Assembly: GCA_002725095.1 (NCBI GenBank)
Contig: PBQQ01000086.1
Location: 1 to 9,695 of the forward strand
Reading direction: 5' to 3'
Source: Gammaproteobacteria bacterium
GTDB lineage: Bacteria > Pseudomonadota > Gammaproteobacteria > Pseudomonadales > Azotimanducaceae
Length of the DNA: 9,695 nucleotides
Positions 1 to 5,408 of the stretch are shown piece by piece (position 1 is the stretch's first letter; every line of letters begins with the position of its first letter). The notes beneath the pieces were generated by a model that ran no database searches, had not been told where the DNA came from, and saw only the letters and a program-made list of their open reading frames with translations. The position numbers were made by a program, and so were the translations under genes.

Positions 1-30
1 GGGTTATTGGTTCGAGTCCAATTGGGGGAG
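1..30 (+). tRNA. tRNA-Asn, 3' end only (partial)
   Basis: The window opens inside a tRNA gene. A complete T arm is visible: stem ATTGG (6-10), loop TTCGAGT (11-17) and closing strand CCAAT (18-22). It is followed by a 7-nt acceptor strand TGGGGGA (23-29) and discriminator G (30). No CCA is encoded. The acceptor strand implies a 5' end of TCCCCCA, and with the G discriminator and the GGGTTATTGG variable/T-stem lead-in this matches actinobacterial tRNA-Asn(GUU) as I know it. The anticodon lies outside the window, so identity is inferred from the 3' half only. Confidence 0.8.
2..18 (+). repeat. Left copy of tRNA-derived direct repeat (putative attL core)
   Basis: The 17-bp sequence GGTTATTGGTTCGAGTC is identical to 570-586. 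It covers the variable loop, 5' T stem and T loop of tRNA-Asn, a usual core for tyrosine-recombinase integration. The following 15 bp also resemble the right copy (9 of 15 positions match), so the original identity probably reached through the tRNA end. Reading it as attL is an inference, since no integrase gene lies in the window. Confidence 0.6.
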
Positions 31-110
31 CTCTTACTCCGCAGCATTGGGGGTCGCATCCTTCCTTTGTCTTGCGAAGCGGGCCGGGACCCCGGAACCT
101 GGTGTGACGC

Positions 111-122
111 GTGAGCGCTCAC
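111..122. repeat. 12-bp perfect palindrome
   Basis: GTGAGCGCTCAC is self-complementary over all 12 bases. It lies about 80 bp downstream of tRNA-Asn in the otherwise gene-poor remnant. It could be an operator or part of a recombination site; no partner gene is evident. Confidence 0.5.
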
Positions 123-137
123 CCTTCCCTCTTTGCC

Positions 138-167
138 GGTGTCGGTGCCCACGTTGTCACCGACATC
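138..167 (-). terminator. Hairpin downstream of the zinc-knuckle ORF
   Basis: GGTGTCGGTG (138-147) pairs with CACCGACATC (158-167) around a 10-nt loop, with one G-T pair in a 10-bp stem. It begins 5 nt after the TAG stop of the 28-aa ORF on the minus strand. There is no T tract, so a terminator role is only possible. Actinobacterial hairpin terminators often lack the tract. Confidence 0.35.
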
Positions 168-171
168 CCGG

Positions 172-258
172 CTAGCGCTTGGGCGGCTCGCAGTGAGGGC
201 AGAAGATGGAAGGCTCCGTGCCTTCTTCCTCACACTTGCGGCACGTGTATTTGTTCAT
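172..258 (-). CDS. 28-aa double-CxxC zinc-knuckle peptide (hypothetical)
   Basis: A short ORF starts at ATG (258-256) and stops at TAG (174-172). It encodes 28 residues beginning MNKYTCRKCEEEG and ending FCPHCEPPKR. The four cysteines are C6, C9, C20 and C23, giving C-x2-C-x10-C-x2-C, the spacing of a minimal zinc ribbon. An in-frame TGA lies one codon upstream of the ATG, so the start is fixed. I see no clear ribosome-binding site, which is the main argument against it. A hairpin (138-167) lies just downstream and could end the transcript. It sits inside the putative element remnant. It may be a free-standing zinc peptide or the stump of a larger zinc-finger protein. Function unknown. Confidence 0.45.
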   Translation of the reverse strand: MNKYTCRKCEEEGTEPSIFCPHCEPPKR

Positions 259-569
259 AGATCAAGTGTGCCATGCCGTTGCACTCCGACTGGAGATGGT
301 TTCGTCAGCGAGTTGGAGAGGTTGCGTGTCGACCGAAGGACTGGGGCTTCGCAGGTAAGGAATGGCAGCCGGAGAAGTATGCGTACACCGACCCTCTACG
401 ACCGAAAATATCTTCGCTGGCAAGAAGGACTTGGCCCCGATGGTCAACGACAGGAAGGCTCACGGGCTGCTCTTCCCAAAGGTGAGCTTCTCGCCGCCTT
501 GGCGACCCCAGGCAACAGGAAAGACCAACTGTCCAAGAGGAACTGTGAGCCTTTGAACCAAAAACTTTA

Positions 570-586
570 GGTTATTGGTTCGAGTC
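570..586 (+). repeat. Right copy of tRNA-Asn fragment (putative attR core)
   Basis: An exact 17-bp copy of 2-18, followed by a diverged tRNA-like tail (587-601) that no longer pairs to make a T stem. It is therefore a dead 3' fragment, not a tRNA. It overlaps the last codons and the TAA stop (574-572) of the minus-strand histidine kinase. GAACCAA (555-561) and TTGGTTC (575-581) form a 7-bp inverted repeat across its left edge. This could be a weak transcript end for the kinase or a recombinase arm site; neither role is proven. Confidence 0.6.
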
Positions 587-2335
587 TTGAGGGGGGACCT
601 CGTGGACGGGGCTGATCGGGATACGCGCGTCTACCTTGGTCCCATCGTCACGGTAAGTGCGACTCCACTGCGTCGTGCAGTCGGCCAAGAACTGAGTCCC
701 CAACCCTGGGGCGTTAGTTGCGTTGCTGCTGTCATCGTTTCCAGGGCCCTGACCGTTGTCGAGGGAGGTGAATGCCACCTCACGGGACTGCACGGACCAG
801 CGAAGTGTGATCTGCGTGGCGTCTCCGTGTCGGACGGCATTAGCGATGGCCTGACTGGCGATTTCTTCGCATATGGCTCGACCGACGAAATCGGCTTCGA
901 TCATCGCGTTGACCGCCTCGTTGCTGTCGATAGTGACGTCGATGACCTTAAGCCACGTGTCGATGATCCGATCGAGGCGCTCATTCCAGTCGTGCTCGGT
1001 ATCGGGAGAGTACGAGGGGGCGATGGTGGTGGTGATCTGATGCCACACGTCGCTGCGGACGGCGCCTGCTTGGGTGTCGTCCGCGCTGCGAAGAAGGCGA
1101 GACCCGTTTTCCAAAATCGACTGCAGTGGACCGTGCAGAAGCCGAGCAAGACGCTGCTGCTCCACCCATTGGACCTGACGCAATCGAGCCATGCGCCACC
1201 GGAGGCGACCCTCGTACTCCTGCAGGTCGCCCAACACCACGCCCGCCTGCTGGTAGGTCCCTTGCGCAAAGGCGATGAGTAACAAGATCACCGCCATGAA
1301 TAGTGACAGCACAACCCGGGTTCGAACGTCATCGACGACAGCTCGACCAGTCGTGTGGGAAACCAACGACGAGACGACAGTGAAGAGCAAAGACACAAGC
1401 ACAGCCATGCCAATGACGCTGATTAATCGCCAGAAGTCGGGCATGTTCGCCGGCAGCTTCTGCAGCAGTCGATTCGCGGCACCGAGGAGGGCGAGAACAA
1501 TCACGAAGCCGAGGAGGCCGTAGAGCAGACTCCAGCCAGGGTCAACGGACTCGACGACTGATGGGGCTCCGACGATGAGAAGAACCAGCGCGGTGGGCAC
1601 CGGCATGAACGGTTTACCGTGAGCAGTTTCCTGCAAGGCGTCGATAGCCCGGAGTTGAGCGCGAGGCGCCTCGGGTTCTGGGGGAGTCCACATGCGTGTT
1701 CGTGCGGCAATGGCGTGACTGGCGGGCCGGACCACGTCTTGCGCCAGCCGTTCCAGGGCCTCGGCATCGACGGTGCGTGAGTCATCTGCGAGGTTCGATC
1801 TGAGCTCGTGCTCGACGGATGCAAGAAGTTGATCGTCAAGATGAGAGATCTCGGCCTCGGACGCCTCACTCGACATCGTGAGTTGGTCCACCGTGACCAG
1901 GAGGCGATGCTTCGAGGTGTGGTAGGTCCGACTGAAGGTAAGGAGCGTGGTGGTCAGAGCGAGTGTGACGACGCCGACGACAATCCCGGAAAGAACACGT
2001 GAGGCAACGTCTGAGGTGGAGAGCGTGTCAAGGACGACGAGGACTGAGCTCACGAGGAGAGCGCGGGCGAGCGAGGAGAGCGCGAGGACGATCCACGTCA
2101 CGGGATCGGTGAATGGTTGGGTTCTTTGCTTTTCCACCTGACGAGCAACGAACACGAGACCGAACATCGCCACGTGCCCAACGGCGACCGCGAGAAGTCG
2201 TTGCTCGAAACGCGCGGTGGAATCTGGGGAAGGGAATGCAGCGATCAGAGCATTGATCACCGCCAGAATCCAGAACGCGGGCCAACTGGCTGCCGCCGAC
2301 AAGGACAGACGGGCAAGGGATGGAGAAGACGCCAT
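572..2335 (-). CDS. Polytopic membrane sensor histidine kinase (NarX/LiaS-like)
   Basis: Sensor kinase of 587 aa. Hydrophobic stretches suggest about eight membrane segments in two groups of four (roughly residues 19-135 and 247-358), separated by a ~110-residue acidic cytoplasmic region. The dimerisation/phospho-acceptor helix reads RLARLLHGPLQ with His near 401. The ATPase domain follows, with an N box (AIANAVRHG, Asn near 499), G1 box (DNGQGPG, near 526) and G2 box (GLGTQ, near 544). Start chosen at ATG 2335, which overlaps the regulator stop as TGATG; a TTG one codon earlier is possible. No strong ribosome site is seen, so translation probably depends on coupling. The residue after the His is Gly, where classic HisKA_3 kinases carry Asp. 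The last four codons and the stop lie within the tRNA-derived repeat at 570-586. The stimulus is unknown. Confidence 0.9.
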   Translation of the reverse strand: MASSPSLARLSLSAAASWPAFWILAVINALIAAFPSPDSTARFEQRLLAVAVGHVAMFGLVFVARQVEKQRTQPFTDPVTWIVLALSSLARALLVSSVLVVLDTLSTSDVASRVLSGIVVGVVTLALTTTLLTFSRTYHTSKHRLLVTVDQLTMSSEASEAEISHLDDQLLASVEHELRSNLADDSRTVDAEALERLAQDVVRPASHAIAARTRMWTPPEPEAPRAQLRAIDALQETAHGKPFMPVPTALVLLIVGAPSVVESVDPGWSLLYGLLGFVIVLALLGAANRLLQKLPANMPDFWRLISVIGMAVLVSLLFTVVSSLVSHTTGRAVVDDVRTRVVLSLFMAVILLLIAFAQGTYQQAGVVLGDLQEYEGRLRWRMARLRQVQWVEQQRLARLLHGPLQSILENGSRLLRSADDTQAGAVRSDVWHQITTTIAPSYSPDTEHDWNERLDRIIDTWLKVIDVTIDSNEAVNAMIEADFVGRAICEEIASQAIANAVRHGDATQITLRWSVQSREVAFTSLDNGQGPGNDDSSNATNAPGLGTQFLADCTTQWSRTYRDDGTKVDARIPISPVHEVPPQDSNQ

Positions 2336-3000
2336 CAATCGTTTTCTGGGAGACCCGCCACCGCGACGTATCGTCGGACGGCTTCGATTCGTGGGTTGAT
2401 GTCACCGGAGGTGGGGATATCCAGCGCTCGAAATATCGAGGCGATCCAGCGCTCGATGGTAGATAGCCCGGCGTCCATATCTCGTGCGATCGCGTCATTG
2501 GTCATCCCGAGTGCGAGCAACCGCAAGACGTTCACTTGCTTGTCGGTGAGTTCCGCGAAGGGACGGGTGGGATCTTGATCGGAGCGCACCTCGTCGGCAC
2601 GGTCGCCCAGCACCGCTTCGATAGCGGCGACCAACTCTCGCGCGTCGCTGATTTGGTCTTTGCGAAGAAACGCGCAGCCAGGAGGAACGTCATCCCGGGT
2701 GAGCCCCGCGGTGCGGAGATCGGGATGTCGGGTCAGGAGCATCAGGCCGACGTGTGGTGCGGAGCGTGAGAGCGCGAGGGCGAGATCAGCACCCGTCGGC
2801 CCGGGTCCAAGGGAAACGTCGATGAGGGCGACGTCCGGGTCGAAGTCTTGCGCGGATCGTTGTGCTTCCGCTGCCCCGGGGACGGTCTCGACGAGAAAGC
2901 CGTGGCTTGTGAGGAGTTCGCTGATCGTCGCCGCAGTCAGATCGTCGTCCTCGACCAGCAGGAGGCGCCGAGGTGACGGAGATTGCTGGTCGGAGGCCAT
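2335..3000 (-). CDS. NarL/LuxR-family response regulator
   Basis: DNA-binding response regulator of 221 aa, partner of the downstream kinase. The receiver domain (about 11-132) keeps the acidic pocket E17-D18-D19, phospho-acceptor D61 (ALIDVSLG), switch Thr90 (LLTRH) and Lys114 (LRKD). A LuxR-type helix-turn-helix follows at about 151-195, from LTDKQVNVLRLLALGM to the recognition helix STIERWIASIFRAL. Its TGA shares one base with the kinase ATG (TGATG), so the two are translationally coupled. No Shine-Dalgarno precedes ATG 3000, but a TAGACT -10 element ends 6 nt before it, pointing to a leaderless mRNA. It probably binds the inverted repeat in its own promoter region and may also act on the divergent amine oxidase gene; that target is inferred from position only. 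Confidence 0.92.
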   Translation of the reverse strand: MASDQQSPSPRRLLLVEDDDLTAATISELLTSHGFLVETVPGAAEAQRSAQDFDPDVALIDVSLGPGPTGADLALALSRSAPHVGLMLLTRHPDLRTAGLTRDDVPPGCAFLRKDQISDARELVAAIEAVLGDRADEVRSDQDPTRPFAELTDKQVNVLRLLALGMTNDAIARDMDAGLSTIERWIASIFRALDIPTSGDINPRIEAVRRYVAVAGLPEND

Positions 3001-3006
3001 CAGGGG

Positions 3007-3012
3007 AGTCTA
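3007..3012 (-). promoter_or_regulatory. Leaderless -10 element of the response regulator gene
   Basis: On the minus strand TAGACT (3012 to 3007) fits TANNNT and ends 6 nt before ATG 3000, placing the transcription start at or next to the A of the start codon. The lack of a ribosome site agrees with this. No recognisable -35 hexamer is present; the inverted repeat 3023-3036 occupies that area. Confidence 0.5.
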
Positions 3013-3013
3013 A

Positions 3014-3048
3014 GGCGCCCACGAGGGGTATCCCTCATTCTTGGCGCC
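3014..3048. promoter_or_regulatory. Operator-like cluster between divergent genes
   Basis: The inverted repeat GAGGG-GTAT-CCCTC (3023-3036) is flanked by two copies of GGCGCC (3014-3019 and 3043-3048), itself a palindrome. It overlaps the expected -35 region of the regulator promoter and lies about 65-100 bp upstream of the amine oxidase start. NarL-family regulators bind short inverted repeats as dimers, so autoregulation is plausible. The binding protein is inferred. Confidence 0.45.
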
Positions 3049-3086
3049 CGAGCGAGAAGCGCCTACCGGCAATGCGGATTCCTGAG

Positions 3087-3092
3087 TATTTC
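3087..3092 (+). promoter_or_regulatory. Possible -10 element for the amine oxidase transcript
   Basis: TATTTC fits TANNNT weakly. It ends 7 nt before an ATG at 3100 that opens a five-codon ORF. No good -35 hexamer is seen. A tentative call supported by the geometry of the mini-ORF that follows. Confidence 0.3.
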
Positions 3093-3099
3093 CTTCGAC

Positions 3100-3117
3100 A
3101 TGCTGATTGACTCATGA
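3100..3117 (+). CDS. Five-codon leader ORF (MLIDS) overlapping the amine oxidase start
   Basis: ATG (3100-3102) opens five sense codons, MLIDS, and ends in a TGA (3115-3117) that overlaps the amine oxidase ATG (3114-3116) as ATGA. The amine oxidase itself has no visible ribosome-binding site, so ribosomes finishing this mini-ORF could re-initiate there. A chance arrangement is quite possible at this length. Confidence 0.3.
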   Translation: MLIDS

Positions 3118-4493
3118 GGGTGCGAAGCGGGGAAGGTCTGTCGCGCCGATCATTCCTGCAATGGAGTGCCCTGACCGCCGGGTTCGGACTCCTGGCTGGG
3201 GGGACCGCGACAACTGCATGGGCAGCACCTGGTGGGGTGCCGCAGCCATCTCAATGGCTGGTGACCCGATGGAAGGACGACCCGTGGGCGCGTGGCGCCT
3301 ACGCCGCACTACCGGCGGGTGTTGCACCGAAGGTCCGATGGACCATCGCCGAGCAACTCATTCGACGCCGGGTCGCCGTCGCCGGAGAATTCACCGATTG
3401 GGGGTACCCCGGAACCGTCCAAGGTGCTCTGAGGTCTGGCCGGCTCGCGGCGAAACTCCTCGACGAGGACGGAGTGGGAGTCAACGGTCGACGAGCGCTC
3501 GTGATTGGTGCCGGAGTCTCCGGGCTCGAAGCAGCCACCCGATTGGTGGCTCAAGGAGCGGAGGTCACCGTGCTGGAAGCAGGGGACCGAGTCGGTGGTC
3601 GCATTCGAACAGACACCTCGTGGGGCACACCCGTCGAACTCGGAGCGACCTGGATTCACGGAGTGACCGGTAACCCGATGGTTCCGGTGACCCGCGCTGC
3701 TGGACTGTCCTTATCGGCCGCCGACTACTTCTTCGATACCCGCAGCGTCGACACCGGTAGTTACGCGCCAGGAGCGGACCAGGTGCGCTCCGACCTCGGT
3801 GAGTATGTGCAGGCGATGGAAGACGCCGATCCCGCGCGACGCTTATCTGTCGAGCAATGGCTCGACCAGAACGGATGGTCCGCGAGCGACCCCGAAAGAG
3901 CATGGGCTCTGAACACACTGATCACGCAGGAATACTCCATCGACGCGGACGTCTTGGGAACGCACGCGTACCTGGAAGGCAAAGATGACCGCGGTGGTGA
4001 CGCGTTCGTTCTCGGAGGCTTCCAGCGCGCACCCGAACACCTCGCCGCGTCGCTGGATGTGCGACTGGAGAGCCCGGTGGCTTCGGTGTCGGCGGGAAAG
4101 CGAGGCGTGGTGGTGCTCGAAACCGGCGGAACGTCACATCGAGCGGACATCGCCGTAGTCGCTCTCCCGCATGCGGTTCTGAAGTCAGGGGTGGTCCGCG
4201 TATCCGGCCTGCCGAAAGCCAGCCGGCGAGGCATCACCCAACTGCGAACAGGAAATCTCGAGCGGGTCGTGCTGCGGTTCGAGGAACCGTGGTGGACAGC
4301 ATCGGGAATCACCGCGCCGGGGATCGGACTGGTTGGAGCGCGATGGTCGGAGTGGTACGACGTGTCCGCGAACACCGGGATCCCCACGCTGGTGGGTTTC
4401 TGCGGCGGACGCGCAGCCGACGGTGTGCCAGCTTCCGATTCCGGAGTCGTCGCCGAGGCTGTCGGCGAACTCACCCGAGCATTCGCGAACTGA
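3114..4493 (+). CDS. Tat-exported flavin amine oxidase, circularly permuted
   Basis: FAD-dependent amine oxidase of 459 aa. A Tat signal peptide comes first: SRRSFLQ at 10-16, a hydrophobic stretch, and likely cleavage after AWA (35-37). Next, residues 50-115 hold motifs that in ordinary flavin monoamine oxidases sit at the C-terminus: VTRWKDDPWARGAY (50-63), AGEFTDWGYPGTVQGA (90-105) and SGRLAAKLL (108-116). Only then comes the ADP-binding motif VIGAGVSGLEAA (130-141) with LEAGDRVGGRI (154-164), normally near the N-terminus. The protein stops after ELTRAFAN, where the family normally continues into VTRW. The order is thus C-terminal segment, then N-terminal and middle, in one intact frame. 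Arg384 (GNLERVV) stands where the family usually has the Lys that bridges to flavin N5. Substrate unknown; primary amines or indole amines are candidates. Confidence 0.92.
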   Translation: MRVRSGEGLSRRSFLQWSALTAGFGLLAGGTATTAWAAPGGVPQPSQWLVTRWKDDPWARGAYAALPAGVAPKVRWTIAEQLIRRRVAVAGEFTDWGYPGTVQGALRSGRLAAKLLDEDGVGVNGRRALVIGAGVSGLEAATRLVAQGAEVTVLEAGDRVGGRIRTDTSWGTPVELGATWIHGVTGNPMVPVTRAAGLSLSAADYFFDTRSVDTGSYAPGADQVRSDLGEYVQAMEDADPARRLSVEQWLDQNGWSASDPERAWALNTLITQEYSIDADVLGTHAYLEGKDDRGGDAFVLGGFQRAPEHLAASLDVRLESPVASVSAGKRGVVVLETGGTSHRADIAVVALPHAVLKSGVVRVSGLPKASRRGITQLRTGNLERVVLRFEEPWWTASGITAPGIGLVGARWSEWYDVSANTGIPTLVGFCGGRAADGVPASDSGVVAEAVGELTRAFAN

Positions 4494-4511
4494 CCTCCGC
4501 CTGGGGCGTCG

Positions 4512-4730
4512 TCAGAATTCGTCGTAGAACGCAGCGTAGGTTCCCAGGCCGATAAGCAGCGTCACTGTGGAGACGACAAGGGTGATGACGCTCATCCGAT
4601 AGGACACGACATCGCGCGGGTCCCGGCGCGCGTTGACGAGCGCGATAGTCGACAGGACGATGCCGGAGATCAGAAAGAGAACAGCGAGAATGGCAAGGAC
4701 CGCGACGAGTATCCACGCGATGATCCACAT
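4512..4730 (-). CDS. Small two-segment membrane protein
   Basis: Membrane protein of 72 aa from ATG 4730, which overlaps the preceding stop as TGATG. A GTG at 4751 would add seven residues but has no better ribosome site. A long hydrophobic stretch (about 2-33) is followed by a basic loop, VNARRDPRDVVSYR, a second segment (about 46-66) and a short acidic tail (YDEF). The LISGIVLSTIALV/ARR pattern recalls the hydrophobic halves of DUF4190-type small membrane proteins; this is resemblance only. It is the last gene of the minus-strand run, converging with the amine oxidase 18 bp away. Function unknown. Confidence 0.7.
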   Translation of the reverse strand: MWIIAWILVAVLAILAVLFLISGIVLSTIALVNARRDPRDVVSYRMSVITLVVSTVTLLIGLGTYAAFYDEF

Positions 4731-4927
4731 CAGATAGCCAACCAAACCCACAGCATCGCGAGCACCGGTAGCACGGCCAGGACGACACCTAAGGCACCCG
4801 TGATCGCGCCCGCCAATGCCATGACAGATGGCGACGAAGCGGAGGGCTCGACCACGGGAGGCTCGAGTGACGAAGGCTCGCCCGTAGACGAGTCGCTCGC
4901 ATCGTCAGGGTGGTCGTGATCGGTCAC
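4730..4927 (-). CDS. Small membrane protein with acidic Ser/Pro-rich N-terminus
   Basis: A 65-aa protein starting at GTG 4927, preceded by a strong ribosome site (GGGAGG, 5 nt spacer). Residues 1-34 are acidic and rich in Ser and Pro (TDHDHPDDASDSS...). Residues 35-65 are one long hydrophobic stretch that could form one or two membrane passes (ALAGAITGALGVVLAVLP...WVWLAI). It is coupled to the next membrane protein by TGATG. The two may work as a pair or be halves of what is one protein elsewhere. No function is recognised. Confidence 0.72.
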   Translation of the reverse strand: MTDHDHPDDASDSSTGEPSSLEPPVVEPSASSPSVMALAGAITGALGVVLAVLPVLAMLWVWLAI

Positions 4928-4995
4928 CGTGTCCTCCCTACGGCACCTGAGCGAGGGGATGCTTCACGGAGGGACATCGTCGTGGGCGTATTGAT

Positions 4996-5265
4996 CTATT
5001 CGACGAGGAAGACGACTTGCTGTGTATCCAGATTGACGCCGGCCTCGGTACGAATCCGCTGAAGCTCCGGGTCAGCCATCGCCTCTTGCATCCGCTCCAT
5101 CGACTCGATCTCCAACACCTGGTAGATCCGCGACTCGTCATCCTTATCGTGGCCATAGGCAAGAACAGTGATGCCGTATTTCGCCCGAACCTCATCGGTC
5201 GAGCGGAACAAGTTGACCCACTTGGCGTACCCCTGGGTGATTTCCACGTTCATGATCATTTTCAC
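4996..5265 (-). CDS. Small alpha/beta-barrel protein (DUF3764-like)
   Basis: An 89-aa soluble protein. GTG 5265 is chosen because AGGAG lies 7 nt upstream; ATG at codon 3 is the alternative. The strand-helix-strand pattern (MNVEI...YAKWVNLFRS...GITVLAYGHDKDDESRIYQVLEIES...QEAMADPELQRIRTEAGV...QQVVFLVE) matches the ferredoxin-like dimeric barrel fold. The layout 'YxxWVxxF...GIxxLxxGxxKDD' resembles DUF3764 as I remember it. An antibiotic-biosynthesis-monooxygenase-like or Dabb-like barrel is the alternative. It is separated by 143 bp from the upstream amidotransferase and 68 bp from the following membrane gene, so it may have its own promoter. No catalytic residues can be assigned. Confidence 0.8.
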   Translation of the reverse strand: MKMIMNVEITQGYAKWVNLFRSTDEVRAKYGITVLAYGHDKDDESRIYQVLEIESMERMQEAMADPELQRIRTEAGVNLDTQQVVFLVE

Positions 5266-5319
5266 AGCAGGTCTCCTGTCGTCGGTGTGCCCGTCACGTT
5301 AGCTCTCCGGACGGTCATG

Positions 5320-5332
5320 CGTCTCACAGACG
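5320..5332. repeat. Short hairpin in the 143-bp gap after the amidotransferase gene
   Basis: CGTCT-CAC-AGACG forms a perfect 5-bp stem with a 3-nt loop. It lies between the amidotransferase stop (5409) and the start of the small barrel protein (5265). It could be part of a transcript end or a 5' leader. It has no T tract, so it is weak on its own. Confidence 0.25.
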
Positions 5333-5408
5333 GACAATGCCGCACCGCGAGAAGCTGCGAAGCGGTGAACCCGCACACGCGCGATGCTGTTCCCTACGAC
5401 GCCGCTTA

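Larger units (their letters stand above)
31..569. mobile_element. Remnant between tRNA-Asn repeats, mostly non-coding
   Basis: About 540 bp bounded by the two tRNA-derived repeats. All six frames contain open stretches of 60-145 codons, but none has a recognisable family, a convincing ribosome site or sensible residue content. The longest, 133-570 plus, runs into the right repeat and is rich in Arg, Ser and Pro as expected of an out-of-frame read. The only supportable coding unit is the small zinc-knuckle ORF at 172-258. Palindromes lie at 111-122 and 138-167. No integrase, excisionase or transposase piece is recognisable. The best reading is a decayed end of a tRNA-integrated island; an ordinary intergenic region with a stray tRNA fragment is the alternative. 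Confidence 0.45.

Noticed and set aside
133..570. 145-codon plus-strand frame through the tRNA-flanked remnant
   Set aside because: It reads into the tRNA-derived repeat, has no ribosome site and no family resemblance, and its residue make-up looks like a random GC-rich frame. The zinc-knuckle ORF on the other strand conflicts with it.
575..1282. 235-codon plus-strand frame opposite the histidine kinase
   Set aside because: It is antisense to a kinase with intact N, G1 and G2 boxes; long antisense frames are normal in GC-rich genes.
4498..4508. CGCC-TGG-GGCG hairpin between convergent genes
   Set aside because: A 4-bp stem with no T tract is too weak to call a terminator.
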